DNA from: Isoetes taiwanensis | Lineage: Eukaryota; Streptophyta; Lycopodiopsida; Isoetales; Isoetaceae | Length of the DNA: 64,000 nucleotides | Direction: 5' to 3' | Assembly (NCBI GenBank): GCA_021234155.1 | Contig: JAJEKV010000011.1 | Coordinates: 12,005,255-12,069,254, forward strand | Shown: piece by piece, positions 1-11,480 of the stretch | Numbering within the stretch: position 1 is the first letter of the stretch | How the letters are laid out: the number at the start of each line of letters is the position of its first letter | Made by a program: the position numbers and the translations under genes | The notes under the pieces: model-generated | What the model was told of the DNA's origin: nothing | The model's input: the letters and a program-made list of their open reading frames with translations, nothing else | Database searches by the model: none

Positions 1-1175
1 AAATCAAAGACTTCTAGGATTCCTGATTCTTCTACTTGCTGTAATTCTCCATCTCCCATTTGAACAAATACTCCACATCTTTTTCTTCTTTCTCTAAGCA
101 TATCAGCAGTTTTAACTACTGATCTCTCTGCTCCACTATCTAACACAAGTACATCATCATCTTTGTTAGTTTCCTTTTCAGAAATGGAGCAAACGATTTT
201 AGGTATTACCTCAGCATCTGGGTCTTCTTCTTCCAGCCTTGTTTCCTGTGTGAGATTCACACTAGATGTCATTTCGTTTGTCCTTTTGAACTGATTTCCT
301 TTCCCGTTGCTGCTATTTCTTCCTTTATTTTTACCAGCTCCCTTTGGACTGGGGCATGCAGTTGCAATATGGCCATAACCTTCACAATTATAACATCTCA
401 TCTCATTTTCCTTTGCTTTGGGACAATTATTTTTTAAATGTCCATATGCTTTGCAGTTAAAGCATGGCCCAAGTTTACTTCTTTCATGTGGCAGATTATT
501 CTTTCTCCTTCCTGCATATAAAATTTCAGCATTTTCCTCTTCTTCTCCTTTTAACATTTTCCTTTGTTCAATCTCAGTTCTGATCATTAACTCTGCTCTT
601 TCTCTATTTCTAGCCACACTTCTGACTAGTGTGGACAACTGCTCAAAATCAGCAAAAGCTCGTGACAAAGATAACACATGGAAATCTTTTGTTATTGGAA
701 TGCCTGCTGCCTCCATGTCTGCAATTATGTTGTCATATTTCTGAAAACATTGAGTGAGGTTATCTTCCTCTTTAAACTTCAATCTTCTCAACTGCCGATC
801 GAGTATTTCAATTTGGGAGGAGTTTTTAACTTCATAATTCTTAATTAGAAAGTCCCACATTTCCCTTGGTGTTTTATTTCTAAGCTTAAACATAATGCTT
901 GAACTGAGCTTGCTAGAAATAATGCACCTGGCTTGCTGAGCCTTTTCTGAGTTGCTTCCTTCAACTCCAGCATTTACTGACTCTTCACTGGCACCATTTC
1001 TTCCAGAGGCAGAATTACTGCTTTCTGCTTCATCAAGACTTTCTCCTGCAACAATATCCCAGAGGTCTTCAGCCTGCAAGACATCTTTCATCCTTTCCTC
1101 CCAAGCTTGGAAGCCAGCTTCTCCTTGAAAAGTGTCCACACCATTCAACAAGGATGATCCAAGTCTGGTTGCCAT
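1..1175 (-). CDS. copia gag-protease polyprotein, N-terminal part
   Basis: The frame starts at the ATG whose A is at 1175, two bases past the primer-binding site, and has no stop for 391 codons to the window edge. Residues 1-60 are a copia-type gag N-terminus (FQGEAGFQAWEERMKD). A Ser/Glu/Asn-rich insert of about 40 residues follows, then the usual UBN2-type gag core. Two CCHC zinc knuckles lie close together: CFNCKAYGHLKNNC (near 455-410) and CYNCEGYGHIATAC (near 396-352). Downstream is the aspartic protease active site LDSGA (near 143). Integrase, RT and RNase H should lie left of base 1. Gag packages the element's RNA and protease cuts the polyprotein. The double knuckle and the acidic insert are the less usual points. 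Confidence 0.88.
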   Translation of the reverse strand, partial: MATRLGSSLLNGVDTFQGEAGFQAWEERMKDVLQAEDLWDIVAGESLDEAESSNSASGRNGASEESVNAGVEGSNSEKAQQARCIISSKLSSSIMFKLRNKTPREMWDFLIKNYEVKNSSQIEILDRQLRRLKFKEEDNLTQCFQKYDNIIADMEAAGIPITKDFHVLSLSRAFADFEQLSTLVRSVARNRERAELMIRTEIEQRKMLKGEEEENAEILYAGRRKNNLPHERSKLGPCFNCKAYGHLKNNCPKAKENEMRCYNCEGYGHIATACPSPKGAGKNKGRNSSNGKGNQFKRTNEMTSSVNLTQETRLEEEDPDAEVIPKIVCSISEKETNKDDDVLVLDSGAERSVVKTADMLRERRKRCGVFVQMGDGELQQVEESGILEVFD

Positions 1176-1176
1176 T

Positions 1177-1189
1177 GGCTCTGATACCA
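1177..1189 (-). other. primer-binding site (initiator tRNA-Met type)
   Basis: The minus strand reads TGGTATCAGAGCC, the standard plant copia primer site complementary to the 3' end of initiator methionine tRNA. It lies between the LTR and the gag start. Confidence 0.9.
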
Positions 1190-1190
1190 A

Positions 1191-1725
1191 TGTGAGAATT
1201 AGAGCAACAATATTAGATCATAGAACACAAAGCAAATAACTTCATATAAACACAAGATGTATTCACTATCTTGTCTATGTTGGCAACCAACTTGCTACAA
1301 GGGCATTTCACACAATGCATATAACCATTAGCTTCCCAATCATACAATATGAAAATAACAATCAATAGACTATATAATTCTCACTGAATGTTTAAAACGA
1401 AGTATTGATTGTCTTCTGAGAAGGGTCGCGCGCTTCAACACTACTGCTGGACAATACATTAGCTAGATACATCTTATATTTTTATTTACCAGGTCCTAAC
1501 CAACCGGCGTCGGTTTAAGACCTTTATAACGGCCATCGATCCACCTGTTGTAAACTTATTTGACTGATTCTTCTTTCTGCTTTTGGTCTTCGATGCTAAC
1601 AAGTATTTTTCCTATTGGTCAATAAGACCATTGTTTAACAACGCAACCATACACTATTCTTTAAGATAAAATGTGATCAACCTTCACCCTTGACCAAATA
1701 ACCCTAAGTTCTGTTATTCTCAACA
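1191..1725 (-). repeat. copia 5' LTR, 535 bp
   Basis: This is the promoter-bearing LTR of the element to its left, read on the minus strand. Boundaries come from TG...CA ends, the near-matching terminal inverted sequence, and the primer-binding site that begins one base beyond. It is AT-rich with one GC-rich patch near 1425-1445. Confidence 0.85.
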
Positions 1726-3560
1726 ATTCAAACATGAACTATCTCTCACAGCATAAAGCGCTTTCCAGCCTGCTGTCACCCGCAAGCGGATGGACGCCTC
1801 CCAACAGAGCGAGGAGGGGAATTCCACCCCTAGGTACTTGTAGGTGGGCGTGACCTCCACAGGTTGTCCCTGATATGTGAGTGCAGGAGGCGTGGGGTGG
1901 CGTGAAGAGGATATGAGAACCACCCCCGGTCTTGGCGGATTCTACGCCGCATGTCGTAGCACGGCGAGAATGTGTCTAGGGCATCCGGATGAGACTGCAT
2001 AGCCGGGGTGTGGGCGGAAGGTCAACATCGTCCGCGATAGATGAGTGGCGGGATGACACAGTGCAAAAGCTGTATGCCATCCCCATGTTCGATGAAGCTA
2101 GGGCTCTAACCGTCAATGTAGAGGCCAAAAGTGTTGGTGAGAGGCAGCCCTGTCGGGACCCGATACTACTGGTGAATGCTTGGCCCGTCGGTGCATCCTG
2201 CCAAAACAACTCTCATACAGCTTTGATATGGCATTACGCACGAAGTAGCGGCGGCTCGAGCTGCCTTGATCTAGCCCATAGCTTTTCTCGGGGGACCATA
2301 TCAAAGCCTTCGCCAAAGTCCACAAAAGCGAAGATTACAAGTCATGCCGGTGGTTTGGCTGTCTTCAATCGATGCCCGCAGTGTAAAGATATGGTCAATC
2401 GTTGAGTGGCGGGTCTAAAGCTTTTGCTTGTGTGAAAGGCTTGCACATTCTGGCGCCTCTTGGCCAGTCAATTCGCTTTCGAGAATGCCGATAGCAGTTT
2501 GGCAAATCTTGAATCCCGACCATGATCGTCCGGTGGTTGGTCGGACGAAGGTGGGTCGCCACCTTGTGAATGGGGACAACCACGCTTGTGGTCCATTGTC
2601 GGAAATCCTTCTGTAATGCTCACATTGAACGGTGGTAGTGAGGATCGGCACCCGCAGACTACCACGCCCATTTGAGTAACTTCGGCAAGATACCATCGAG
2701 GTCACCGCCTTCCCATTAGCCGGTAGTTGTAGGCCCTCCACAACATCCTCCTCCACGAGAACCAATGGGGGCCCTCCCGGTGGTATGGGCGACTGGCGTC
2801 CCTGATGGGTCATAGAGCTGCTTCAAGTACTGTTCCCACCGCCCGGGTGTGATGTCCCCAGAGGGTCGGGCTGGCCTTCGAAGCACTTCGCGCGCCAAAG
2901 GTTCGAGGATGAATGTCCAACAGGCGAACATCTCCCCTGATGCACGGCAAGGTACCGCCTTTGTCTCCCTTGAGATGGGCGCTGCATCGTGGTGGCCTGC
3001 AAGCGGTACTGGATCTAGAATGTGGCCTGAAGCCGGCGCTTGTGTTCTTTACACTCGCATCAAACCACCGCTTACGCGGAAATGTTCTGCCCTCGAAAGG
3101 CGGCACGCCGGGGGCTATAAAAGCACTCCGCCCGCGCATCCGTAATAGGTCGATCAAACCGGGTCGGCTCGCCGCTCTAGTGTGGGGTCCGCATTGCCGG
3201 GTCCATGAGCATCTCGACGTAGTCCTTCGCACACTCATAATCCGGTTGCAAATCGAGGATGGCGAGGGCTGGCATAGTGGGAGTTCAGGCGGCTTGCCAA
3301 GCCATGTCCAAGTAAAGTCGTAGGTGATGCGAGTCGACCTCCTCATCACGACTGTCGGTGCCCACCCGGAAACGACTGATGAGATGCATATCTTGCGCAA
3401 CTACGAGCACATAGTCCACCACACTAGACCCTCCCCCCCTGATTGTCCTGTCTGCAGGTGCACTTGTGAGAATCGGGCCACTGTGACAGGCCATTGCAAA
3501 TTATCAAGTCAAAAATACCATATAGCAGGAGCAACTGTCTACCAAAGCGAGTGACCTGGC
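1726..3560 (-). mobile_element. decayed LINE (non-LTR retrotransposon), RT region
   Basis: This GC-rich block encodes, on the minus strand and across several frames, the linker and reverse transcriptase of a LINE ORF2. Visible pieces are WEQYLKQLYDPSG (near 2840), a VPIHK...DN.RTIMVG region (near 2570), RT motif A as FVDFGEGFDMVPREKLW (near 2310), a GSRQGCLSPTL motif (near 2150), the ADDVD catalytic pair next to a one-base frameshift (near 2030), and KYLGVEFPS (near 1830). The protein breaks off at GWKALYAVRDS where the copia LTR starts. The same motifs recur at 53.7-55.4 kb, so this is the same family. It is dead through frameshifts. Confidence 0.8.
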
Positions 3561-3765
3561 TGTCATCCCACACTCACCCCGGTTTTTGGTCCACTGTTGA
3601 AAACATCAGTTTTGGTAGGTCTACATGTCCTGTTTTCAAAGAATCCTACATGTGGATTTGTGGAGGTATGGTTTTGTTCGATAATGATGTTCTTTTTTCA
3701 GTGGACTAAAACATCCACTGTTGTTTTGTAGTTTCTTCTATTGTGACATGTCATTTTATAATACA

Positions 3766-4270
3766 ATCCACTGTAGGAAAGAATACTTGAATTTTTACAT
3801 GTCTAATAATTCTATTGTCACATGTCTTTATAGATGTAGGAAAGAATATTTGATTCTCTACATGTCCTATACTTCCATTCACATGTCTTTATAGTAGTAG
3901 GACAGAGTACTTTATTTGCTAAGGCATTGTAGGAAAGAATACATAAATTACGACATGTGTAATACTTCTATTGTCACATGTCTTTATAGAAGTAGAAAAT
4001 AATACTTGATTCTCTACATGTCGTATGCTTCCATGTCACATGTCTTTATAGTAGTAGGACAGAGTACTTTATTTCCCAAGGCATTGTAGGAAAGAATACA
4101 TGAATTACGACATGTGTAATACTTCTATTGTCACATGTCTTTATAGAAGTAGGAAAGAATACTTGATTCTCTACATGTCCTATCCTTCCATATCACGGGT
4201 CTTTATAGTGGTAGGACAGAGTACTTGATTTGCTACATGTGATGCACGTGCACGATCACATGTCCTTATA
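3766..4270. repeat. 157-bp tandem repeat, about 3 copies
   Basis: The phrase 'gtaggaaagaatac' recurs at about 3772, 3928 and 4085 (156-157 bases apart). Within each unit two related halves of about 78 bp each carry 'cacatgtctttatag'. The last copy degrades near 4270. No coding content is seen. The flanking 3561-3765 and 4271-4500 hold AT-rich sequence without recognisable features. Confidence 0.75.
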
Positions 4271-4504
4271 CTAGTATTCCATGCAAGACAAGTTACTTCA
4301 ACTACTTCAATTACTTAACGCCTATTTTTGCATAACAAAACCATCAAGAATTTGATTTGTATTCCTTGACGGGGTGCAGGACCGCTGCAACAAATCCCTA
4401 AGCATTAATGTCATAGGACCACGCAAAATCCTAACAATATCCTAACGTCATCAAGTACATGTCCATGTCATTCATACCTTGCCTTGGTCATTCATGCGTT
4501 GTAG

Positions 4505-5525
4505 CCTACGTGGCATGTTGAAGCCTTGGTGGCATGTTGGAGCGAAGGTGGCATGTTGGAGCCTACGTGTCATGTTAGAGCTCACGTGGCATGTTGGAGC
4601 CCAGGTGGCATGTTGCAGCCTACGTGGCATGTTGGAGCTGATGGAGGCATATTTGAGCCATGTTGGCATGCTTGAGCCTAGGTGGCACGTTGGAGCCAAC
4701 TTGGCATGTTGGAGCCTATGTGGCATGTTGGAGCTCACGTGGCATGTTGGAGCCCAGGTGTCATGTTGGAGCCTAGGTGGCATGCTAGGTGGCATGTTGG
4801 AGCCCACGTGGCATGTTGGAGCGTAGGTGGCACGTTGGAGCCTAGGTGGCATGCTAGAGCTCACGAGGCATGTTGGAGCCTAGTTGGCATGTTGGAGCCT
4901 ACGTGGCATGTTGAAGCCTTGGTGGCATGTTGGAGCCTAGGTGGCATATTTGAGCCACCTTGGCGTGCTTGAGCCTAGGTGGCACGTTGGAGCCAACTTA
5001 GTATGTTGGAGCTCACGTGGCATGTTGGAGCCCAGGTGACATGTTGGAGCCTAGGTGGCATGTTGGAGCCTAGGTGGCATGCTAGGTGGCATGTTGGAGC
5101 CCACGTGGCATGTTGGGCGTGGGTGGCATGTTGGAGCCTAGGTGGCATGTTGGAGCCTATGTGGCATGTTGGAGCCTAGGTGGCATGTTTGAGCCACCTT
5201 GGCACGCTTGAGCCTAGGTGGCATGTTGGAGCCACCTTGGCATGTTGGAGCCTAGGTGGCATGTTGGAGCCTAGGTGGCACGTTGGAGCCTAGGTGGCAT
5301 GCTAGAGCTCATGAGGCATGTTGGAGCCTAGTTGGCATGTTGGAGCCTACGTGGCATGTTGAAGCCGGTGGCATGTTGGAGCCTAGGTGGCATATTTGAG
5401 CCACCTTGGCATGCTTGAGCCTAGGTGGCACGTTGGAGCCAACTTGGCATGTTGGAGCTCACGTGGCATGTTGGAGCTCACGTGGCATGTTGGAGCCCAG
5501 GTGGCATGTTATAGCCTAGGTGGCC
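4505..5525 (+). repeat. 19-bp minisatellite array 1
   Basis: About 53 copies of a 19-base unit, consensus GGCATGTTGGAGCCTAGGT, with variants GCCCACGT, GCTCACGT and GCCACCTT in the second half. Because 19 is not a multiple of three, open frames on both strands translate as 19-residue repeats. These frames are by-products of the repeat, not genes. The array ends abruptly at 5522-5530, where the ~800-bp repeat begins. Confidence 0.95.
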
Positions 5526-8500
5526 GACCCGGAGGCGGACATCACAAAGGTTCTGCGAGGCATGCTTTCCTACCGGTGCTCATCCGGAGGGCAAATGCCA
5601 ATGCCTCCCTTCCCGAACCCGGTTCCCTATCCCACCGTTGAATTCTCCATTCGGGTAACTTGCTTCGAAAGGGGCTGAAAAAATTCAAGATCTGTCCCGG
5701 AGAACATATCAAACCGCAAAAGTGTCCTGCGGTAGGCGAGTGTAGAAACCCAAGTGTTTTGTCGTTCGGGGCGGTAAAAAACTCGGAATGGAGATTTCAC
5801 TTCATATCGTCCTAAAACAAATAAATTACACTAGGGACCAAGTTACACGGTCATTTTTTTGGCAACAAAGAAACACGAACCCTCTACATGGCGTGTGCGC
5901 ACCCTCGCTAAGGCCAATTCACTACTGAGCGTGTTGGACATGAGCTACTTTGGCGCTCGGGGCGGGGGTGGTCTTACGCCCGCGAAACTTGGTCTCCAAG
6001 GTAATGTCGATGTTTCGAGTCCGTTGGCAGTCGAGTCCGGATTCAGGGGGTGGGAGAGTTGCCCGTCAGGGCCAAGGACCCTCCAGAGGACCTTTGGGAC
6101 GAACTTCTTTCCGGAAAGATTTTAGGGCTCGCCTTCTTAAGGTCAACGCCCCCCACTACCTCATGACATTGTGCAAGATCCGGTCCAATCGGCTGGGTAT
6201 GGCCTCCAAAACGTAAACCCCGTGGCGTTGCTAGGTTATTGTAGGGTTTACGTTATGGAGGTCGAGTATTCCAGTTGCACTTGAGACATGGTCGAGAAGC
6301 TGCGATTGACAACAAGAAGCAATAGAAACCGACGAAATGGGGTTTGGATTTACCGAAGGCTTTCCTACCGATTAGCTCCTCCGGGAGGGCAAATGCCAAT
6401 GCCTCCCTTCCCGAACCCGGTTTCCCTATCCGGCCAGTTGAATTCTCCATTCAAGTAACTTGCTTCGAGCAGGGCTCAAGAAAATTCAAGATCTGTCCGG
6501 AGAACATAACCCTCATAAAGTGTCCCCGCAATCGTAGTGTAGAAACCCAAGTGTTTTGTCGTTAGGGCGTACAAAGGCTCAGGAATGGAGATTTGACTTA
6601 TGCATGTCGTCCGAAACAAATGAAAATTACCCTAGGGACCAAGTTACACGGTCATTTTTGCAGCAAAAGAGACACGAACCCTCTACATAGCGATACGCAC
6701 CCCTCCGCTAAGGCCAATTCACTCTGAACGTGTTGGACATGAGCTATTTTGGCGCTTTTGAGCGGGGGTGGTCTTACGCCCACAAAACTTGGTCTCGAGT
6801 GGTAATGTCGATGTTTTGTGTCCGTTAAGGGTCGAGATCCACCCGGTTAAAGGTGGGAGAGTTGCCGTCTGCGGCTAAGGACCCTCCGAGAGGACCTTTG
6901 GGACGAACTTCTTCTGGAAGGTTTTAGGGCTCCGTCTTCTGGCGTCAACGCCCTCCCACTACCTCATGACATTGTGCAAGATCCTCGTCCAATCGGGCTG
7001 GGGTATGGCCTCCAAAAGCGTAAACCACGCGGCGTTGCTAGGTTATTGTAGGGTTTACGTTATGGAGGTCGAAGTTTTATTCAGTTGCACTTGAGACATG
7101 GTCGAAGCCGCAGCTTGAAAACAAGAAGCAATAGAAACTGACGAAATGGGGTTTGGATTTACCGAGGCAGGCTTTCCTACCAGTGCTCCTCCGGGAGGGC
7201 AAATGCCAATGCCTCCCTTCCCGGAACCCGGTTTCCCTATCCGACCGTTGAATTCTCCATTCAAGTAACTTGCTTCGAGCAGGCTCAAGAAAATTCAAGA
7301 TCTGTCCGGGAGAACATATCCCTCCGCAAAGTGTCCTACAATCGGCCGGTAGAAACCCAAGTGTTTTGTCGTTCGGGCGTTACAAAGTCTCCTGAATGGA
7401 GATTTGACTTATGTATGTCGTCCTAAACAAATGAAATTACCCTAGGGACCAAGTTACACGGTCATTTTTTGCAGCAAAAGAAACACGAACCCTCTACATA
7501 GCAGTATTCTGCACCCTCCGCTAAGGCCAATTCACTACGAACGTGTTGGACATGAGCTATTTTGGCGCTTCCGGGAGCAGGGGTGGTCTTCTGCCCACGA
7601 AACTTGGTCTCCAGGGTAATGTCGATGTTTCGAGTCCGTTGGCAGAGTCAGATCACAGTTCCGGGGTGGGAGAGTTGCCCGTCCATGGCCAAGGACCCTC
7701 CAGAGAGGACCTTTGGGACGAACTTCTTCTGGAAGGTTTTAGGGCTCCGTCTTCTGGCGTCAACGCCCTCCCACTACCTCATGACATTGTGCAAGATCCT
7801 GGTCCAATCTGGCTAGGGTATGGCCTCCAAAACGTAAACCCTGTGCGTTGCTAGGTTATTGTAGGGTTTACGTTATGGAGGTCGAGTTTTATTCAGTTGC
7901 ACTTCCGACCGTTGAATCCGTCATTCAAGTAACCTACTTTGAGCAGGCTCAAGAAAATCCAAGATCCGTCCGGGAGAACTTATCAAACCACGAAGCATCC
8001 TGCGGGTTGACCGCGTAGAAAACCAAGTGTTTTGTCGTTCGGGCAGTACAAAGGCTCTGGAATGGAGATTCGACTTCACCATGTCGTCCGTAATGGCGAA
8101 ATTACCCCAGGGACCAAGTTATATGGTCATTTTTGGCAATGAAAGAAACACGAACCCTCTACATAGCGGTATTCCGCAGCCACCTCCTAGAATTGACTAC
8201 GAACGTATTGGACGTGAGCTACTTTTGTGCTTCTTGGAGAAGGGGCAGTCTTCTGCCCACGAAACTTGGTCCCCAGGGTAAAGTCGACATTTTGAATCCA
8301 TTGGCAGAGTCAGTTCACAGTTTTGGAGTGGGAGAGTTGCCCGTCCGTGGCCAGGGGCCTTCGGGAGAGGACCTTTGGGGCGAACTGCTTCCGGAAGGTT
8401 TTAAGGGTCCGTCTTCTGGCATCAACACCCTCCCTCTACATAATGACATTGTGCAAGATCCTGGTGGAATCTGACTAGGATACGGCCTCCGAAATGTAAA

Positions 8501-8640
8501 CCCTGTCTGTTGCTAGGTTATTGAAAGGTTCGCGTTATGGAGGTCAAGTTTTAGTCGGTTGCACTTGGGACATGGTCGAGAAGCTGCAGTTGAAAATGTG
8601 AACCAATAGGAACTGAGGGAATGGGGTTTGGATTTATCCT
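5526..8640. repeat. ~800-bp tandem repeat, about 4 units
   Basis: The phrase 'ggcaaatgccaatgcctccc' occurs at about 5590, 6388 and 7199 (797 and 811 bases apart). A fourth, shortened and more divergent unit runs from about 7903 to 8640. Each unit contains a hairpin-like motif made of 'ggcctcc.aaacgtaaaccc' and its complement around a core reading 'gttgctaggttattgta' (near 6204-6262, 7008-7070, 7822-7885, 8486-8547). Open frames in the units shift between copies, which argues against coding. It looks like a satellite block or repeated local duplication. Confidence 0.85.
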
Positions 8641-8652
8641 CCTCCCAGTGTA

Positions 8653-9026
8653 GCAATTAGAAGTCAAGAGCACCTTTTACAGTATCAAAATTGTTTGGGA
8701 TCATTCAGTTTATGACCAATAGATCCAAACTCGTTATTCAGTTTGCCATGGCTCCGCATGTGTGTTTAGCAAAGGTGCACCTAGCTATCTAATAAAACGA
8801 CCACATTTGGCCTCCGAAACGTAAACCCTACAATAACCTAGCAACACCGCGGGGTTTACGTTTGAGGCCAAAACGGGGTCGCTTTCTTTTGATAGCTAGG
8901 TGCACCTTTGATAAACACATATGCGGAGCCATGGCAACTGAAATAACAGAGTTTGGATCTATTGGCCATCCCGAATGATCCCAAACAATTTTGCTACTGC
9001 AAAAGGCGCTCTTGACTTCTAATTGC
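8653..9026. repeat. fold-back element, 374 bp
   Basis: An imperfect inverted repeat has arms of about 180 bp, from gcaattagaagtcaagagc at 8653 to its complement ending at 9026. The centre (about 8810-8870) is the same short hairpin found in every unit of the neighbouring ~800-bp repeat, in inverted orientation. No target duplication could be recognised. It lies exactly between the ~800-bp array and the second minisatellite array. Confidence 0.85.
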
Positions 9027-9042
9027 AAAAGGTCATCATGCC

Positions 9043-10735
9043 CACATGGCATGTTTGAGCCACCTTGGCATGTTTGAGCCTAGGTGGCATGTTGGAGCCC
9101 ACATGGCATGTTTGAGCCACCTTGGCATGTTAGGGCCTAGGTGGTATGTTTGAGCCACCTTGGCATGTTTCAGCCTAGGTGGCATGTTTGAGCCACCTTG
9201 GCATGTTGGAGCCTAGGTGGCATGTTGGACCCTGCGTGGCACGTTTGAGCCACCTTGACATGTTTGAGCCACCTTGGCATGTTTGAGCCTAAGTGGCATG
9301 TTGGTGCCTAGGTGGCTCAAGCATGCCAAGGTGGCTCAAACATGCCAAGGTGGCTCAAACATGTCACCACTGGGGTTTTTCAATGGCATTCTTGGCAATG
9401 GTTCTAAAAAAGAAAGATGGCTTGCCATTTGTAGGGACCGGATAAATGCAGGTAGCTACGTGGGCTCCCAACATGCCAAGGTGGCTCAAGCATGCCACCT
9501 AGGCTCCAACATGCCAAGGTGGCTCAAACATGCCACCTAAGCTTCAACATGCCACCTTGGCTCAAACATGCCACCTACCTAGGCTCCAACATGCCAAGGT
9601 GGCTCAAACATGCCACCTAGGCTCCAACAAGCCACCTTCGCTCAAACATGCCAAGGTGGCGCAAACATGCCAAGATGGCTCAAACATGCCACGCGGGCTC
9701 CAACATGCCACATAGGCTCAAACATGCCAAGTTGGCTCAAACATGCCACAGGGGCTCCAACATGCCAAGGTGGCTGAAACATGCCATGCGGGCTCCAACA
9801 TGCCACCTAGGCTCCAACATGCCAAGGTGGCTCAAACATACCACCTAGGCCGTAACATGTCAAGGTGGCTCAACATGCCATGTGGGATCCAACATGCCAC
9901 CTAGGCTCCAACATGCCAAGGTGGGCCAAACATGCCACGTGGGCTCCCGACATGCCACCTAGGCTCCAACATGCCAAGGTGGCTCAAACATGCCACTTGG
10001 CTCAAACATGCCAAGGTGGCTCAAACATGCCACGCTGGCTCAAACATGCCAAGGTGGCTCAAACATGCCACGTGGGCTCCAACATGCCACCTAGGCTCCA
10101 ACATGCCAAGGTGGCTCAAGCATGCTACCTAGGCTCCAACATGCCAAGGTGGCTCAAACATGCCACCTAGGCTTCAACATGCCACCTTGGCTCAAACATG
10201 CCAAGGTGGTGCAAACATGCCAAGATGGCTCAAACATGCCACGTGGGCTCCAACATGCCACCTAGGCTCCAACATGCCAAGGTGGCTCAAACATGCCAAG
10301 GTGGGTCCAACATGCCAAGGTGGTTCCAACAAGCCACCTTAGCTCAAACATGCCAAGGTGGCGCAAACAAGCCAAGATGGCTCAAACATGCCATGCGGGC
10401 TCCAACATGCCACATAGGCTCCAACATGCCAAGGTGCATCAAACATGTCTAGGTGGCATGTTTGATCCATCTTGGCATGTTGGAGCTAGGTGGCATGTTG
10501 GAGCCCACATGGCATGTTTGAGCCACCTTGGCATGTTTGAGCCTAGGTGGCATGTTTGGGCCACCTTGGCATGTTTGAGCCTAGGTGGCATGTTTGAGCC
10601 ACCTTGGCATGTTTGAGCCAAGTGGCATGTTTGAAGCCCTCGTGGCATGTTGGAGCCTAGGTGGCATGTTGGAGCCCATGTGGCATGTTTGAGCCACCTT
10701 GGCATGTTTGAGCCTAGGTGGCATGTTGGTGCCTA
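9043..10735. repeat. 19-bp minisatellite array 2, with two polarity switches
   Basis: The same family as the array at 4.5 kb, but variants GAGCCACCTT and GAGCCTAGGT often alternate, giving a roughly 38-base higher-order pattern. Polarity is sense from 9043 to about 9310, antisense from about 9312 to 10445, and sense again from about 10448 to 10735. A unique stretch of about 100 bases interrupts the antisense block (9362-9465). Long open frames here are by-products of the repeat. Confidence 0.93.
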
Positions 10736-11480
10736 AAGGTGGCTATTAAGTCAAAATTCTACCATTTTGTTTGTATAACAAAATTGCGCTTTCGTTTATG
10801 GAGTTCGAAACTTGGAACCTTACTACATTGAGAGGGATAAAGCACCACCAGGCCCAACTTGCTTCTTTATGTATTCATCTGAAAGGCACATTTTCATGAC
10901 CATTCTCTGTTCTTCTACCAATGAGCATCCAACCTTATGTAAATCCTCAATTGTTTGTTAAAGAATGCAAAGAAGTTGATAAATAAATAATCTTATCTAG
11001 TAATTTTTCTAAAATAATCCCATCGGTATGTTTTATGTTGTTTTTCTCTTTTCTTTGTTAGAAAATTAAAGTACACGAAGTACAATTCAAAGTATTCAAC
11101 ACAGACAAAAGAGTTGGCCAAAAGGTGCAATGAACTCTGGCAAATTTTCGTTTATAGTTTTTTTCAAAAGAGTTTCACCCATGACTTCAGGATCGCCTAT
11201 AGATTCTTAAATTTGAGTTAATGCACTTATGAGCCTAATGACTTTGAGATCCTACAGGGGATTGTTTGGGAGATTTTTCCAATTTCAACGAGTTGTCCCC
11301 AAAATTTTTCGGGCACTCATTGAGAATTAAAAATAAGGACTTCTTGAGCTTATATGACCAGAAAGATGGCACAACGCACATCCCAGCCATTTTGGCTATG
11401 GCCACATGGCTTGAACGTAGCAGAACCCATACGGAAAATCCCCTGCCAAAGTAGTTCAAAATTGAAGATAAATTATATGG
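10736..11480. other. no gene seen; AT-rich
   Basis: AT-rich single-copy-looking sequence between the minisatellite and a GC-rich patch. Overlapping short frames at 11235-11460 on both strands show no family resemblance. Nothing supportable was found. Confidence 0.5.

Larger units (their letters stand above)
1..1725 (-). mobile_element. Ty1/copia LTR retrotransposon, 5' part
   Basis: On the minus strand the order is LTR (1725 to 1191), primer-binding site, then an uninterrupted gag-protease frame running off the left edge. The LTR starts TG and ends CA with inverted ends (TGTTGAGAATAAC and its match near 1191). The element sits inside a GC-rich LINE: the LINE reading frame stops abruptly at 1726. 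The five bases after the LTR (attca, 1726-1730) are the expected target duplication, but the partner copy is outside the window. The intact frame suggests recent insertion. Confidence 0.9.

Noticed and set aside
2810-3400. 196-codon minus-strand frame in the LINE block
   Set aside because: Stays open because of high GC. Known LINE motifs move between frames here, so it is not a single real protein.
4472-5641. Long open frames with 19-residue Trp/His/Cys/Met-rich repeats on both strands
   Set aside because: They are translations of a 19-bp minisatellite in several frames. No start context, no frame preference.
5859-8474. Repeated Gly-rich frames (MSYFGARGGGGL type) in the ~800-bp units
   Set aside because: The frames differ and shift between the tandem units, so there is no conserved coding potential.
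9274-10705. Repeat-protein-like frames (HATWAPTCHLGSN type)
   Set aside because: Same minisatellite in the other orientation; composition follows the DNA repeat.
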